Part shown: positions 1 through 11,616 of the stretch, piece by piece
Layout of the letters: each line of letters begins with the position of its first letter
How positions within the stretch are numbered: position 1 is the first letter of the stretch
NCBI RefSeq assembly: GCF_001591545.1
Contig: NZ_BCVC01000006.1
Location: 1-64,000 of the forward strand
Direction: 5' to 3'
DNA from: Lederbergia lenta NBRC 16444
GTDB lineage: Bacteria > Bacillota > Bacilli > Bacillales > Bacillaceae_C
Length of the DNA: 64,000 nucleotides
Notes under the pieces: model-generated
Seen by the model: only the letters and a program-made list of their open reading frames with translations
Told to the model about the DNA's origin: nothing
The model's database searches: none
Made by a program: the position numbers and the translations under genes

Positions 1-361
1 AAAAGTCTTTTTGCTTTCCCAACAGCAACTTTACTATCATAACACATTTGATATAAACTAGTCAAATGTTTTATAAAATATTTTTTGTTTTAATTATCTG
101 CTGTGTCGCTCTCTTGCAGCGACGTTTATTAATATATCAAGTTTCACCTCATCTTGCAATAGTTTTTTACAAAAAAATTCTTTTTTTATTTGTAGGTCTA
201 TCTAAACGTCTATATGCAACACGTATCAACTTTAAAATATTTATCTAATTCTATCGGAATGACCATTCAATACAACTATTATAAAGCTAAACTTAAAATG
301 GATAAGCAATAATCCCCTCCTAATTAACGTGTATGTATTTATAGGAAAGGATTATTTACTT
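1..361. other. AT-rich stretch without a supported gene
   Basis: This left edge lies downstream of the HD-GYP gene. A 60-codon plus-strand frame at 66-248 has no convincing ribosome binding site and a low-complexity hydrophobic translation, so I do not call it. I see no RNA gene, repeat or strong terminator here. Confidence 0.5.
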
Positions 362-1456
362 TTAATTAATTACTTGCTCTATATACAAATGTCTGTTTTT
401 TTCTAAATCAACCATATTGCCATTATTCTTTATTTTTATTAATGGACGTGTTAGCGCCTCAGGTTTGATATAAACAATTTTTGCCTTTTCTCCATTTGAT
501 AGTTTCACGTTGCTGCCTACTGATAAAGATGCTACTCCGGTAGCTAAAACTTTTAAAATTGCAATATCAAATTGACCAAATAGATCTTCCTCCATAATTT
601 GCAATATTTTAAATGGTGACCTTTTGTTTTTAAAAGGACGTTCCGTTGTCATTGCATGGTATACATCGGCAATTGCCACTATCTGCGATAATTGATGGAT
701 TCGGATACCTTTTTCTCCTCTTGGATAGCCAGAACCATCTAATCGCTCATGATGTTGGTAAATAGCTAGTTTCACCTCTGGTTTTAATAAAGTGAGCATT
801 TTTACCATCTGATAGCTATATGTAGGATGCTTCTTAATCTCAATCCAATCATTTTCATTAAGAGCACCTATTTTATTTAAAGTACTTAAAGCTACTCTTG
901 CCATTCCACAGTCGGCAAGACATCCTGCAATGGCTGCCTGTAGTGATTGCCCCTTATCATATCCTAGACCTTTTGCTAAAAAGTGAGAAATCATAGCAAT
1001 ACCTATTGCGTGATGATATAAGTATTCATCCTTATTCGAATATAAATGAATACTCTTAATCCAATCCTTATTTTTCTCACATTCTTCTATTAAGGGTATA
1101 AGCAATTTTCTCATATTGCTCATATTTACCCCAAGACCCGACTGCCAAGATTGAAACTCCTTTTTATATTGTTCAACTGCTTGTCTATATTGTTCTGTAA
1201 AGGATAATTCCTGTGATGGATTATCCGTATTAAAATCAAATACTTTTTTATCCATTTTCGTTTCTGTTTTTTTAAAAAAGTCGCCATTTGCCATTTTAAC
1301 TTGAATATCTACCTCTTTAATTAAAAATGCTCTTAATATATGTATATGTTTCTTATCTAGAACCGTATTCGCAGCAATAATGGGATTTTTCGTTTTCCCC
1401 ATTACATCTTTTTCTAAAATACAGTCCGCCTGTATTTCTTCGATTCGTACTCTCAC
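362..1456 (-). CDS. HD-GYP domain protein with degenerate HD dyad
   Basis: A 364-residue cytoplasmic protein of the HD-GYP family, whose active members hydrolyse cyclic-di-GMP. The start is GTG at 1456, preceded by GGGGTGA a few bases upstream. The C-terminal half carries the GYP signature HHERLDGSGYPRG. The segment that should read LLHDIGK reads CLADCGM instead, so the metal-binding His of the HD dyad is replaced by Ala while the Asp is kept. By family knowledge this should impair the phosphodiesterase, so a sensor or binding role is possible. The N-terminal ~150 residues are not a domain I recognise. It follows gyrA on the same strand, after a strong terminator, with only about 40 bases for its own promoter. 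Confidence 0.85.
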   Translation of the reverse strand: MRVRIEEIQADCILEKDVMGKTKNPIIAANTVLDKKHIHILRAFLIKEVDIQVKMANGDFFKKTETKMDKKVFDFNTDNPSQELSFTEQYRQAVEQYKKEFQSWQSGLGVNMSNMRKLLIPLIEECEKNKDWIKSIHLYSNKDEYLYHHAIGIAMISHFLAKGLGYDKGQSLQAAIAGCLADCGMARVALSTLNKIGALNENDWIEIKKHPTYSYQMVKMLTLLKPEVKLAIYQHHERLDGSGYPRGEKGIRIHQLSQIVAIADVYHAMTTERPFKNKRSPFKILQIMEEDLFGQFDIAILKVLATGVASLSVGSNVKLSNGEKAKIVYIKPEALTRPLIKIKNNGNMVDLEKNRHLYIEQVIN

Positions 1457-1498
1457 ACACTCACCCCATTAAATTCACACTTTTCTTTTAATTGTAAC

Positions 1499-1527
1499 AA
1501 AAAAGGACACCAATTGGTGTCCTTTTT
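1499..1527 (-). terminator. Terminator after gyrA
   Basis: A perfect inverted repeat with arms AAAAAGGACACC and GGTGTCCTTTTT around a short AATT loop. It has A and T tracts on both sides, so it could work in either direction. It sits 12 bases beyond the gyrA stop. Confidence 0.85.
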
Positions 1528-1538
1528 CACAATACTAT

Positions 1539-4055
1539 TTATTCATCTACCATTTCATCCGATTCATTAACAGTTGCATCTTCTACATGTTGTCTCTCTT
1601 TATCTTCTGCTTCAGTTTCATCTTCCACTTCTTTTTCCACTTTTGCTACGGTAGCTACAGATTCCTCATCGCCAAGCCTTATTAATGTCACACCTTGCGT
1701 ATTCCGTCCCAACACCGAAATATCTGCAACGTCCATTCGAATCAAGATACCTCCGCCAGTAATGATCATTAAATCTTCATCACCATCGACAGTCTCTACT
1801 GCTACAATCGTTCCTGTTCTATCAGTAATATTACTAGTGATTAATCCTTTTCCTCCACGGGTTTGGATTCTATACTCCGCTGCCGGCGTTCGCTTTCCAA
1901 ATCCATTCTTCGTCACCACTAGCACATCATGACTTTCTTCCAATATTTCCATTCCGACTACTTCATCATCACCTGATAAAGTAATACCCTTCACTCCTGT
2001 AGCAGTCCGTCCCATTGACCTTACATCTGTTTCATTAAATCGAATTAACAATCCATTTTTTGTTCCCATAATAATATGTTTGTTGTTGTCCGTTAATTGA
2101 ACAGAAATCAACTCATCATTTTCTCGAAGACCAAGTGCAATCAACCCGTTATTTCTTATATTCGCAAAGGCAGAAACTGGCGTTCGTTTCACAATCCCTT
2201 GTTTCGTAGCGAAGAATAAATACCAATCTTCGAGGAATTCCTCCACACGTATAATGGTATTAATCCACTCACCTTTTTCTATACCTAATAAATTGATTAT
2301 CGGTAAGCCTTTAGCCGTTCTATTGTACTCAGGAATTTCATAGCCTTTAGCACGGTACACTTTCCCTTTATTCGTAAAGAACAGGATCGTGTCATGTGTC
2401 GAGGTTGTAATTAAATGCTCAACAAAATCATCATCATTCGTCCCCATCCCTTGTACCCCACGACCACCTCGTTTTTGACTACGATAAGTGGAAATAGGTA
2501 GGCGTTTGATATACCCATTATGTGTTAATGTCACGACGATTTGTTCTCTTGGAATTAAATCTTCATCTTCAATTTGTCCTAAACCGCCAGCTATAATCTC
2601 TGTTCGGCGTCCATCATCAAAGCGTTCTTTGATCTCAAGCAATTCTTCTCTTATAATTTCAAGCACCTTTTCTTCATCTGCAAGTATTGCTTTTAATTCA
2701 GCAATTACTTTGAGTAGTTCCTGATATTCCTCTTCAATTTTTTCCCGTTCTAAACCAGTTAAACGTTGAAGTCTCATATCAAGAATTGCCTGTGCTTGTT
2801 TCTCACTTAATTGAAATTGTTCCATTAACCCATTGCGTGCAATCTCAGTTGTTGCTGAACCTCTAATTAAACTAATGATTGCATCAATATGATCTAATGC
2901 TATTCTTAACCCTTCAAGTATATGAGCTCGCGCTTCAGCCTTCCGTAACTCGAATTCAGTTCTACGTCTAATGACAACTTTTTGATGCTCCAAATAATGA
3001 TAGAGACATTGCTTTAAATTTAATACTTTAGGCTGTCCATCTACTAAAGCAAGCATGTTAATCCCAAAACTCGTCTGTAGAGCAGTCATTTTATATAAAT
3101 TATTTAAGATTACATTGGCGTTTGCATCTCTACGAACTTCCATCACGATTCTCATACCCGTACGGTCCGACTCATCACGCAGATCAGTTAATCCTTCAAT
3201 TTTCTTATCGCGTACAAGCTCGGCTATCCGTTCAATTAATCTCGCTTTATTTACTTGGAAAGGTAGTTCATTAACAATAATTGTTTCTCTTCCATTTGCC
3301 TTTGTTTCAATTTCTACTTGGGCTCGCATAATAATAGATCCACGCCCAGTTTCATAAGCTCTTCTGATTCCACTGCGGCCAACAATCAAGCCGGCTGTTG
3401 GAAAATCAGGCCCATGAATATACTCCATTAATTCAGGAATTGTAATATCTGCATCTTCGCTAAGTGCAATCAATGCATTAATTACTTCTCCAAGTTGATG
3501 TGGCGGAATATTTGTTGCCATTCCGACAGCAATCCCCGAAGAACCATTTACAAGCAAGTTTGGAAAACGTGCCGGTAATACGGCGGGCTCTCTCTCTGAT
3601 CCGTCATAGTTATCTTTATAATCTATCGTATCTTTATTTAAATCACGAACAAGTTCCATTGAAATTTTGGACATCCTTGCTTCTGTATAACGCATTGCAG
3701 CAGCAGAATCCCCATCAACCGATCCAAAGTTTCCGTGTCCTTCTACAAGCATATTACGATAGCTAAAGTCTTGCGCCATCCGGACCATTGTTTCATAGAC
3801 AGCCGAGTCACCATGCGGATGATACTTACCGATTACTTCACCAACAATACGAGCTGACTTTTTAAATGCTTTATCACTTGTCATTCCTAAATCATTCATT
3901 GCATATAAAATACGACGGTGAACTGGCTTCAATCCATCTCTCACATCAGGTAAAGCACGTGCAACAATAACACTCATTGCGTAGTCAAGAAAAGATGATC
4001 GCATTTCTTGACTCAGATTAATTTCTTTTATATTCGAATTTGGTAAGTCTGCCAT
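1539..4055 (-). CDS. gyrA: DNA gyrase subunit A
   Basis: GyrA is the breakage-reunion subunit of DNA gyrase (A2B2), which introduces negative supercoils ahead of replication forks. At 838 residues it is slightly longer than the B. subtilis protein. The catalytic tyrosine is Y123 in RYTEARMSK. The quinolone-resistance region reads HGDSAVYE with Ser84 and Glu88, the quinolone-sensitive type. The C-terminal beta-pinwheel has a GyrA-box of the form KRGGRGVQG. The protein ends in a long Glu/Asp-rich tail. ATG at 4055 is preceded by AAAGGGAGG. It lies directly downstream of gyrB on the leading strand of the left replichore. Confidence 0.98.
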   Translation of the reverse strand: MADLPNSNIKEINLSQEMRSSFLDYAMSVIVARALPDVRDGLKPVHRRILYAMNDLGMTSDKAFKKSARIVGEVIGKYHPHGDSAVYETMVRMAQDFSYRNMLVEGHGNFGSVDGDSAAAMRYTEARMSKISMELVRDLNKDTIDYKDNYDGSEREPAVLPARFPNLLVNGSSGIAVGMATNIPPHQLGEVINALIALSEDADITIPELMEYIHGPDFPTAGLIVGRSGIRRAYETGRGSIIMRAQVEIETKANGRETIIVNELPFQVNKARLIERIAELVRDKKIEGLTDLRDESDRTGMRIVMEVRRDANANVILNNLYKMTALQTSFGINMLALVDGQPKVLNLKQCLYHYLEHQKVVIRRRTEFELRKAEARAHILEGLRIALDHIDAIISLIRGSATTEIARNGLMEQFQLSEKQAQAILDMRLQRLTGLEREKIEEEYQELLKVIAELKAILADEEKVLEIIREELLEIKERFDDGRRTEIIAGGLGQIEDEDLIPREQIVVTLTHNGYIKRLPISTYRSQKRGGRGVQGMGTNDDDFVEHLITTSTHDTILFFTNKGKVYRAKGYEIPEYNRTAKGLPIINLLGIEKGEWINTIIRVEEFLEDWYLFFATKQGIVKRTPVSAFANIRNNGLIALGLRENDELISVQLTDNNKHIIMGTKNGLLIRFNETDVRSMGRTATGVKGITLSGDDEVVGMEILEESHDVLVVTKNGFGKRTPAAEYRIQTRGGKGLITSNITDRTGTIVAVETVDGDEDLMIITGGGILIRMDVADISVLGRNTQGVTLIRLGDEESVATVAKVEKEVEDETEAEDKERQHVEDATVNESDEMVDE

Positions 4056-4143
4056 ACCTCTGGGAGCCTCCCTTTCCTTGGCAAAAAACAGAATGAAGCA
4101 ATATCTTTATTAAGCTTCAAATCTGTTTATATTTGCTACGTTT

Positions 4144-6135
<1,992 letters not shown>

Positions 6136-6272
6136 CTAAGCCCTTTTGAAAAAAATTTATTACGGGGTGAAAGTTATACCTTTTGAAGTAAGTTTATAAC
6201 TCTGTACGCCTGGACATGGACATGATTAATACTAACCTGCCAATTTTGTGTAAAAACTTTTTATATTTAAAA

Positions 6273-6527
6273 CTATATGATCAGCTCATAGCTGGTTGAT
6301 TTTATCAATCTCTTTTTCAATGTACCAACAGCGATTGGTGAGAGATAAATTTGCGTTCCAGTAAAAATAATTGATTTATATGAACCGCTCGTTAATTTGA
6401 CCAATCGGTCTTTTTTTTCAGTGAAAATTTTTTGCATGTCCTCCGATATCTGGACTGTATCTTTTTCAAGCATTGCAATAATTTCACGAGAGCGAATCAT
6501 GATATCATCACCTATATGCACATACAT
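6273..6527 (-). CDS. remB: Extracellular matrix regulator RemB (DUF370)
   Basis: An 84-residue protein matching the RemB/YaaB family (DUF370), with the typical start MYVHIGDDIMIRSREIIAML and the SPIAVGTLKKR segment near residue 66. In B. subtilis RemA/RemB proteins activate biofilm-matrix genes; RemB usually lies between recF and gyrB, as here. Its GAGGTGAG ribosome binding site overlaps the recF stop codon, so it is probably translationally coupled to recF. About 200 bases separate it from gyrB. Confidence 0.93.
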   Translation of the reverse strand: MYVHIGDDIMIRSREIIAMLEKDTVQISEDMQKIFTEKKDRLVKLTSGSYKSIIFTGTQIYLSPIAVGTLKKRLIKSTSYELII

Positions 6528-6536
6528 GCACTCACC

Positions 6537-7655
6537 TCACTCTACTCTAACCATCACGCCATTCTCTACTGAAAAGGTTGTTGCTTCTCTTAAAGTTTGA
6601 TGATCAATACCATCAATTGTTGTTGTAGTAACAAAGGTCTGAACTTTTCCTTTAATCGTATTTAATAAATGCGATTGGCGATAATCATCTAATTCCGAGA
6701 GCACATCATCAAGTAACAGAATGGGATATTCTCCAATTTCTGAATGGATTAATTCGATTTCAGCAAGTTTTACAGACAATGCGGTTGTACGCTGCTGCCC
6801 CTGTGAACCGAATGTCTGAACATCTCGTCCATTGACAAAGAAAAGTATTTCATCACGATGTGGTCCCACCAAGGTTACCCCACGTTCAATTTCTCTATTT
6901 TGAAGAGAAGAGATTTTATCTGTTAGTACTTCTACCATCTTTGACCAGTCTGTGCTTCCCGATACCTCAATTGAAGGTTTATAGTGAATTTCGAGTTCTT
7001 CCAAACCACGAGATATACCAGAATGGATTGGTTTAGCCCAATTCTCTAGCATTTGAATAAACTCAAAGCGTTTTTTTATAACTCTTATTGCAACTTCAAT
7101 ATATTGTTCAGTCAATACATGGAGAAACGTAAAATCAGTTTGCCTTTTTATTTGCAACTGCTTTAAATAATGATTACGCTGCTGGAGAATTTTTTGGAAT
7201 TGACTCATATCATACAAATAGACCGGGGAAACTTGGCCAATTTCCATATCAATAAAACGACGCCTTACTTGAGGGCTCCCTTTTACGAGGTGGAGATCTT
7301 CTGGCGCAAACATGACAACGTTCATATTGCCAACATATTGACTTAATTTTTGTTGCTCGATGTGATTAAACTTTGCTTTTTTCCCTTTTTTGGAAATCGT
7401 TAGTTCAAGTGGAATTGTGCCCCTAGATTTTTGCACCCTACCCTTTATTTTAGCATACTCTTCATCCCAGCGTATTAAATCTTTGTCGTTTGACGTTCGA
7501 TGAGATTTTGCCATGCCTAAAACATAGATGGATTCCATCACATTTGTTTTGCCTTGAGCATTTTCACCTAAAATAACATTTACGTTATTTTCAAATGAAA
7601 TAGTCAGATCCTTATAATTTCTGTAATTCTCTAACTCCAAATCTTCAATATACAT
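6537..7655 (-). CDS. recF: DNA replication/repair protein RecF
   Basis: RecF is an SMC-like ATPase that helps load RecA at gapped DNA and stalled forks. The 372-residue product has Walker A GENAQGKT (residues 30-37), an ABC signature region [17 protein letters not shown] and Walker [13 protein letters not shown]. It lies 14 bases downstream of yaaA and its stop overlaps the remB ribosome binding site, giving a tight yaaA-recF-remB cluster. Confidence 0.97.
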   Translation of the reverse strand: MYIEDLELENYRNYKDLTISFENNVNVILGENAQGKTNVMESIYVLGMAKSHRTSNDKDLIRWDEEYAKIKGRVQKSRGTIPLELTISKKGKKAKFNHIEQQKLSQYVGNMNVVMFAPEDLHLVKGSPQVRRRFIDMEIGQVSPVYLYDMSQFQKILQQRNHYLKQLQIKRQTDFTFLHVLTEQYIEVAIRVIKKRFEFIQMLENWAKPIHSGISRGLEELEIHYKPSIEVSGSTDWSKMVEVLTDKISSLQNREIERGVTLVGPHRDEILFFVNGRDVQTFGSQGQQRTTALSVKLAEIELIHSEIGEYPILLLDDVLSELDDYRQSHLLNTIKGKVQTFVTTTTIDGIDHQTLREATTFSVENGVMVRVE

Positions 7656-7669
7656 GAAGTCGACATCCT

Positions 7670-7903
7670 TTAACGGGTAACAATGTAATTTCCAATTCCC
7701 GGTATTTCTATTTTGTCATTAGCTTGTAATTTACGGCCTCTTCTTTGATCCTGTTCACCATTTATAAACACTTCATGTTCACTAAGAAACCACTTTGCCA
7801 TACCACCAGATTGAATAATATCTGCTAGTTTTAAAAATTGTCCTAATGTTATTGTATCAGTATTAATTGTGATTTTATTTTTCACATTTTCACTCTTTTC
7901 CAT
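7670..7903 (-). CDS. yaaA: S4-domain RNA-binding protein YaaA
   Basis: A 77-residue S4-domain protein, closely similar to B. subtilis YaaA through the shared core [20 protein letters not shown] followed by [12 protein letters not shown] and RRGRKL. S4 domains bind structured RNA; YaaA has been linked to ribosome assembly. It sits in its usual place between dnaN and recF. The ATG at 7903 has AAAGGA about ten bases upstream. A terminator after dnaN (8003-8034) suggests that yaaA-recF-remB are at least partly expressed on their own. Confidence 0.93.
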   Translation of the reverse strand: MEKSENVKNKITINTDTITLGQFLKLADIIQSGGMAKWFLSEHEVFINGEQDQRRGRKLQANDKIEIPGIGNYIVTR

Positions 7904-8002
7904 GAGAAGTCATTCCTTTATTTTACTAAACTTTAAATTAATTTACAAAGATCTAATGGTCCATGTTCATTATTATAAAGTGTCATTTGTTATTGTTTGA
8001 AT

Positions 8003-8034
8003 AAAAAATCCTACCTCAAGAGGCAGGATTTTTT
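8003..8034 (-). terminator. Terminator after dnaN
   Basis: Arms AAAAAATCCTACCTC and GAGGCAGGATTTTTT pair with one G-T wobble around a 2-base loop, flanked by A and T tracts. It lies 14 bases beyond the dnaN stop. Confidence 0.85.
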
Positions 8035-8047
8035 ATCACTAAATATA

Positions 8048-9184
8048 TTAAAATGTTCGAACTGGTAGGATAAGTTGAAGTATGGAGCTATCTTCCACGG
8101 AACGAATAATAAATGGCCTCATTGCTCCAGTAAAACTGATTGTAATGTTTGTGCCTTCCAAAGCCTTCAAGGCATCCATCATATATTTTGCACTAAAAGA
8201 TATTTTTAGTTCTTCTCCCTCAATCGATTGGCTTTGAATTTCTTCAATGACATTTCCAATTTCAGGTGTATGGGAAGATATTTCTATTATTTTCTCTTCA
8301 AGAGTAGCTAATTTGACGACATTATTTCTTTCGCCTCGAGCTAACAATGAAGCACGATCAATTGCATGTAAGAAATCACGAGCATGAAGAACAAGCTCTG
8401 TTTTGCTTTCTGTTGGAATCAATCTAGATGTATCAGGATAATTCCCTTCAAGCCTTCTAGAAAAGAATAAGATGTTTTTGGATTTAAATAAAATTTGATT
8501 TTCAGTGAAAACAATTTCTACGGGCTCATTAGAATCATCCAATATTTTACTTAATTCTATTAAGCTTTTCCCTGGAATCACCGCGATATACGAAACAGTA
8601 GGATCTATATCTATCGGTGCTGTTCTCATAGCAAGTCTGTGACTATCTGTAGCTGTACAAGTAAGAACACTGTCCGCAATTTGCCAGTTTACACCTGTCA
8701 AGATAGGCCGTGTTTCTGAGGTGGACACTGCGAATACGGTTTGTCTGATCAAGGTTTTTAGTAAATCAGTTGGTATTGAAAATACATGTTCCTCAGATAT
8801 TTGTGGTAAATGAGGGTATTCATCATGATCTTGGCCATTTAAATTAAATTCAGCTTTTCCAGATCTAATAATAGTCTGATGATGGTTTAACACTTCGATT
8901 TCAACTGTATCCATCGGCAATTTTCGAACAATTTCTCCGAAAAATTTAGCATTTAAAACAATTCCACCAGATTGTTTTATGTCAATTATTTCATTTCCAT
9001 CTTCTTCTTTAGGGATGAATGATTCAATTGATATATCAGAGTCACTTCCTGTAAAAGTAACACCATCTTCGGATGCAATAATTTTAATCCCAGTTAATAT
9101 TGGAATTGTTGTTCTTGAAGAGATTGCTTTCATCACGTCTTGTACAGTATCTATAAGACGATCACGCTGAATGATGAATTTCAT
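8048..9184 (-). CDS. dnaN: DNA polymerase III beta clamp
   Basis: DnaN is the ring-shaped sliding clamp that tethers the replicative polymerase. I choose ATG 9184 (MKFIIQRDRLIDTV, 378 residues), as in other Bacillaceae. A further upstream in-frame ATG at 9199 overlaps the GGAGG ribosome binding site and is therefore not the start. The three repeated clamp domains are visible as family-typical stretches, and the C-terminus ends in the conserved LILPVRTF. It follows dnaA, with the origin unwinding element between them. Confidence 0.97.
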   Translation of the reverse strand: MKFIIQRDRLIDTVQDVMKAISSRTTIPILTGIKIIASEDGVTFTGSDSDISIESFIPKEEDGNEIIDIKQSGGIVLNAKFFGEIVRKLPMDTVEIEVLNHHQTIIRSGKAEFNLNGQDHDEYPHLPQISEEHVFSIPTDLLKTLIRQTVFAVSTSETRPILTGVNWQIADSVLTCTATDSHRLAMRTAPIDIDPTVSYIAVIPGKSLIELSKILDDSNEPVEIVFTENQILFKSKNILFFSRRLEGNYPDTSRLIPTESKTELVLHARDFLHAIDRASLLARGERNNVVKLATLEEKIIEISSHTPEIGNVIEEIQSQSIEGEELKISFSAKYMMDALKALEGTNITISFTGAMRPFIIRSVEDSSILQLILPVRTF

Positions 9185-9253
9185 GCTATTTTCCTCCATA
9201 ACTTAAAAATTTGGCTAAATGCCTATATATATACTTATTTTTAAAAGAAAAGA

Positions 9254-9292
9254 TAGTAGTAATAGTAATAGGGCCTGTGAATATGTGGATAA
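9254..9292. other. oriC basal unwinding element: DnaA-trios and DnaA boxes
   Basis: Read 5' to 3' on the plus strand: TAGTAGTAATAGTAATAG (9254-9271, six consecutive TAG/TAA triplets), a GC patch GGCC (9272-9275), a DnaA-box-like TGTGAATAT (9276-9284), then a perfect box TGTGGATAA (9284-9292). This order is the basal unwinding system described for B. subtilis, where DnaA filaments spread from the boxes onto one strand through the trios. It lies between dnaA and dnaN, as expected. Confidence 0.88.
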
Positions 9293-9318
9293 CCCTGTGA
9301 ATCGTTTGGAAACACAGC

Positions 9319-9376
9319 TTATCCACATGTGGACAGGCTGTGCGCAATGTAGTCACAGTTATACACATTATCCCCA
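9319..9376. other. DnaA-box cluster between dnaA and dnaN
   Basis: TTATCCACA at 9319-9327 is a perfect DnaA box. TTATACACA (9359-9367) and TTATCCCCA (9368-9376) each differ by one base. Together with the trio element on their left they form the dnaA-dnaN part of oriC. Confidence 0.85.
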
Positions 9377-10720
9377 TTATTGTTTTTTAAGAGATTCACG
9401 TATTTCATCTATTTTATTTTGAAATTCAGGATCTGACGCTAACATTTTTGAAATTTTTTCATGGGCATGAATAACTGTAGTATGATCACGACCTCCAAAT
9501 TCCTCCCCAATTTTAGGAAGAGAGAAATCTGTCATTTCGCGAGATAAATACATGGCAATTTGCCGTGGAAAGGCGATAGATTGTGTACGTTTTTTAGCTT
9601 TAAAATCTTCAAGCTTTACATTATATTCAGCACCAATCATTTTTTGGATATCTAAGATAGTGATGACCTTTGGTTTGGAGCTTGGAATAATATTTTTTAA
9701 TGCTTCCGCTGCTAAATCTGCATTAATATCTTTATTTATGAGTGATGAATAAGCGACAACTCTAATGAGAGCACCTTCTAATTCTCTGATATTCGAATCA
9801 ATTTGATTAGCTATATACAACATGACTTCATTCGGAATATCGAGACCGTCAGCCTTTGCCTTTTTGCGTAAAATGGCAATTCGAGTTTCAAGGTCTGGAG
9901 GTGTAATATCAGTAATTAATCCCCATTCAAAACGTGACCTTAACCGATCTTCAAGGGTTGGGATTTCTTTTGGAGGACGGTCGCTAGAAATAACAATTTG
10001 TTTACTTTCCTCATGCAACGTATTAAATGTATGAAAAAATTCCTCTTGTGTTTGTTCTTTTCCAGCTAAAAATTGAATATCATCAATTAATAAGACATCA
10101 GCAGTGCGGTATTTATTTCGAAAATCAACAGCTTTATTATCTCGAATAGAATTAATAAATTCATTTGTAAACTTTTCAGAAGATAAATAGACTACCTTTG
10201 CTGCTGGATTATGTTCCACTACATAGTGACCAATTGCATGCATTAAATGGGTTTTTCCCATACCGACTCCCCCGTAAATAAAAAGAGGATTATATGCATT
10301 TGCAGGTGCTTCGGCTACTGCAAGTGAAGCAGCGTGAGCAAAACGATTTCCAGACCCAATCACAAATGTGTCAAATGTATATTTTGGGTTCAACATACTT
10401 TGATAAATGTCTGATGATTCGTTATGACTGACTTCTTTTTGAACTGAAGAAATACTCTCACCTTCTTCCTCTTGAGGAGGAATGATGAATTTAACATTTA
10501 GTTCCTCGCCAATAATCTCATAAAGTAATCCGGAGATTAATTGAGAATACCTGCCTTCAAGCCAATCCCTGGCAAATTCATTTGGCGCTGTAATGATCAT
10601 TGTATCGCCTTGCAATACATGTGCTTTCGTAAATTTCAACCAAGTATCGAAACTAGGCTTACTGACCTTTTTTTCAATATTCATTAGGACCTGATCCCAA
10701 AGATCAGTTATATTCTCCAA
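9377..10720 (-). CDS. dnaA: Chromosomal replication initiator DnaA
   Basis: DnaA binds DnaA boxes, melts oriC and loads the helicase. The 447-residue protein has an N-terminal interaction domain, the AAA+ core with Walker A GGVGMGKT (150-157) and Walker B LLIDDIQF (near 210), and the C-terminal box-binding signature [13 protein letters not shown] (409-421). The start is TTG at 10720, behind a near-perfect AAAGGAGGT ribosome binding site; there is no ATG at this position. DnaA boxes on both sides imply autoregulation. The long array at 10867-11127 lies just upstream. Confidence 0.98.
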   Translation of the reverse strand: MENITDLWDQVLMNIEKKVSKPSFDTWLKFTKAHVLQGDTMIITAPNEFARDWLEGRYSQLISGLLYEIIGEELNVKFIIPPQEEEGESISSVQKEVSHNESSDIYQSMLNPKYTFDTFVIGSGNRFAHAASLAVAEAPANAYNPLFIYGGVGMGKTHLMHAIGHYVVEHNPAAKVVYLSSEKFTNEFINSIRDNKAVDFRNKYRTADVLLIDDIQFLAGKEQTQEEFFHTFNTLHEESKQIVISSDRPPKEIPTLEDRLRSRFEWGLITDITPPDLETRIAILRKKAKADGLDIPNEVMLYIANQIDSNIRELEGALIRVVAYSSLINKDINADLAAEALKNIIPSSKPKVITILDIQKMIGAEYNVKLEDFKAKKRTQSIAFPRQIAMYLSREMTDFSLPKIGEEFGGRDHTTVIHAHEKISKMLASDPEFQNKIDEIRESLKKQ

Positions 10721-10847
10721 TGCGATACCTCCTTTACTAAAGAGTTTTAACCTCTGTTATATAACTGTTTCTCATATAAATTACGCGTATCAATAATTAT
10801 ACAATTATATGAATGTGGAAAATGTATAATAAGGAAGAAAAACGGTT

Positions 10848-10854
10848 TTCGACA
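10848..10854 (-). promoter_or_regulatory. Candidate Spo0A box in oriC
   Basis: TTCGACA on the plus strand, that is TGTCGAA on the minus strand: a perfect Spo0A core box at the dnaA-proximal edge of the DnaA-box array. Spo0A is known to bind oriC in B. subtilis. Confidence 0.45.
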
Positions 10855-10866
10855 TCATCCACGTAT

Positions 10867-11127
10867 TGTGGACAAGATTATCCAAAGGAAGTGAATTAAT
10901 TATCCACACCTTATCCACAAACTGTGGATAAACTTAATATCCACAAAAAGTATCCAGAGTGAAAACATCATAATCATAACAAATAAATCCAAGCTTAGCA
11001 ATGTACAATGTAAATTATCCACATAGCTAATCAGCAGTGAATTTAAATTGTCCACAAGCACTTAATTTGTGAAAAAGCTGTCGATATGTGTTGTGGATAA
11101 AATAAAACTGTCGAAAAACTATCCACA
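10867..11127. other. oriC DnaA-box array upstream of dnaA
   Basis: Perfect boxes: TTATCCACA at 10900-10908, 10911-10919 and 11015-11023; TGTGGATAA at 10923-10931 and 11092-11100. One-mismatch boxes: 10867-10875, 10878-10886, 10937-10945, 11048-11056 and 11119-11127. The 560 bases between dnaA and rpmH hold no gene and match the second oriC sub-region known from B. subtilis. Confidence 0.92.
11109..11115 (+). promoter_or_regulatory. Candidate Spo0A box in oriC
   Basis: TGTCGAA, a perfect Spo0A core box, lies between the DnaA box at 11092-11100 and the near-box at 11119-11127. Such interleaving of Spo0A and DnaA sites is known at the B. subtilis origin. Confidence 0.5.
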
Positions 11128-11194
11128 ATCAAGATTAGAGTAAAAGAATGATACTATTTTTTGAAAATAAATAGAGGGAAAAACTAATGAAGGG

Positions 11195-11224
11195 TTGACA
11201 ATCAATTGGCTAGGTCTTTATAAT
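11195..11224 (+). promoter_or_regulatory. Sigma-A promoter of rpmH
   Basis: TTGACA (11195-11200), 18-base spacer, TATAAT (11219-11224): both hexamers are perfect. It lies 54 bases before the rpmH start and points away from dnaA. Confidence 0.88.
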
Positions 11225-11277
11225 TGATTAGTATGTCTGATATTGAATTTTTTTAGCCCTCGAGGAGGTGTCATAGC

Positions 11278-11412
11278 ATGAAAAGAACTTTCCAACCAAA
11301 TAAACGTAAAAGAAGCAAAGTACACGGTTTCCGTGCGCGCATGAGTTCAAAAACTGGCCGTAATATTTTGGCTGCTCGTCGCCGTAAAGGAAGAAAAGTG
11401 TTATCAGCGTAG
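11278..11412 (+). CDS. rpmH: 50S ribosomal protein L34
   Basis: A 44-codon gene for ribosomal protein L34, starting [20 protein letters not shown] and ending GRKVLSA, the exact family length and pattern. L34 is a small basic protein of the large ribosomal subunit. ATG 11278 follows GAGGAGGTG at the right spacing. It has its own strong sigma-A promoter and a terminator right after the stop, and is the first plus-strand gene from oriC. Confidence 0.97.
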   Translation: MKRTFQPNKRKRSKVHGFRARMSSKTGRNILAARRRKGRKVLSA

Positions 11413-11440
11413 ACCACTGAAACATCTCAGTGGTCTTTTT
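11412..11440 (+). terminator. Terminator after rpmH
   Basis: GACCACTGA, a six-base loop, TCAGTGGTC, then a T run. The stem begins at the last base of the rpmH stop codon. Confidence 0.88.
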
Positions 11441-11488
11441 TCTAATAAATGATAAGAAATATGCAAACAATAAAGGAATCAGTTGCAT

Positions 11489-11516
11489 TCGCCACTTTTT
11501 GTGGCGATCTTCGACA
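11489..11516. promoter_or_regulatory. Hairpin and Spo0A-like box before rnpA
   Basis: TCGCCAC-TTTTT-GTGGCGA (11489-11507) forms a 7-bp hairpin without a following T run. Close behind, TTCGACA at 11510-11516 is a perfect Spo0A core box on the minus strand. The function is unknown to me. Confidence 0.35.
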
Positions 11517-11616
11517 AATAAAGAGTAATTATTAGAGATAGATACCTAAGCTAGTAAATGAGGTTTAGGTATCGCTCTTAATATATTTAAATGATTTCCA
11601 TAATGCAGGTGAATGT

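Noticed and set aside
66-248. 60-codon plus-strand frame at the left edge
   Set aside because: No ribosome binding site, low-complexity hydrophobic translation in an AT-rich stretch, and no family resemblance.
9186-9422. Short frames on both strands across the dnaA-dnaN gap
   Set aside because: They run through the DnaA boxes and trios of oriC; the sequence is explained by origin function.
11228-11488. 86-codon minus-strand frame over rpmH
   Set aside because: It is the shadow of rpmH, its promoter and its terminator.
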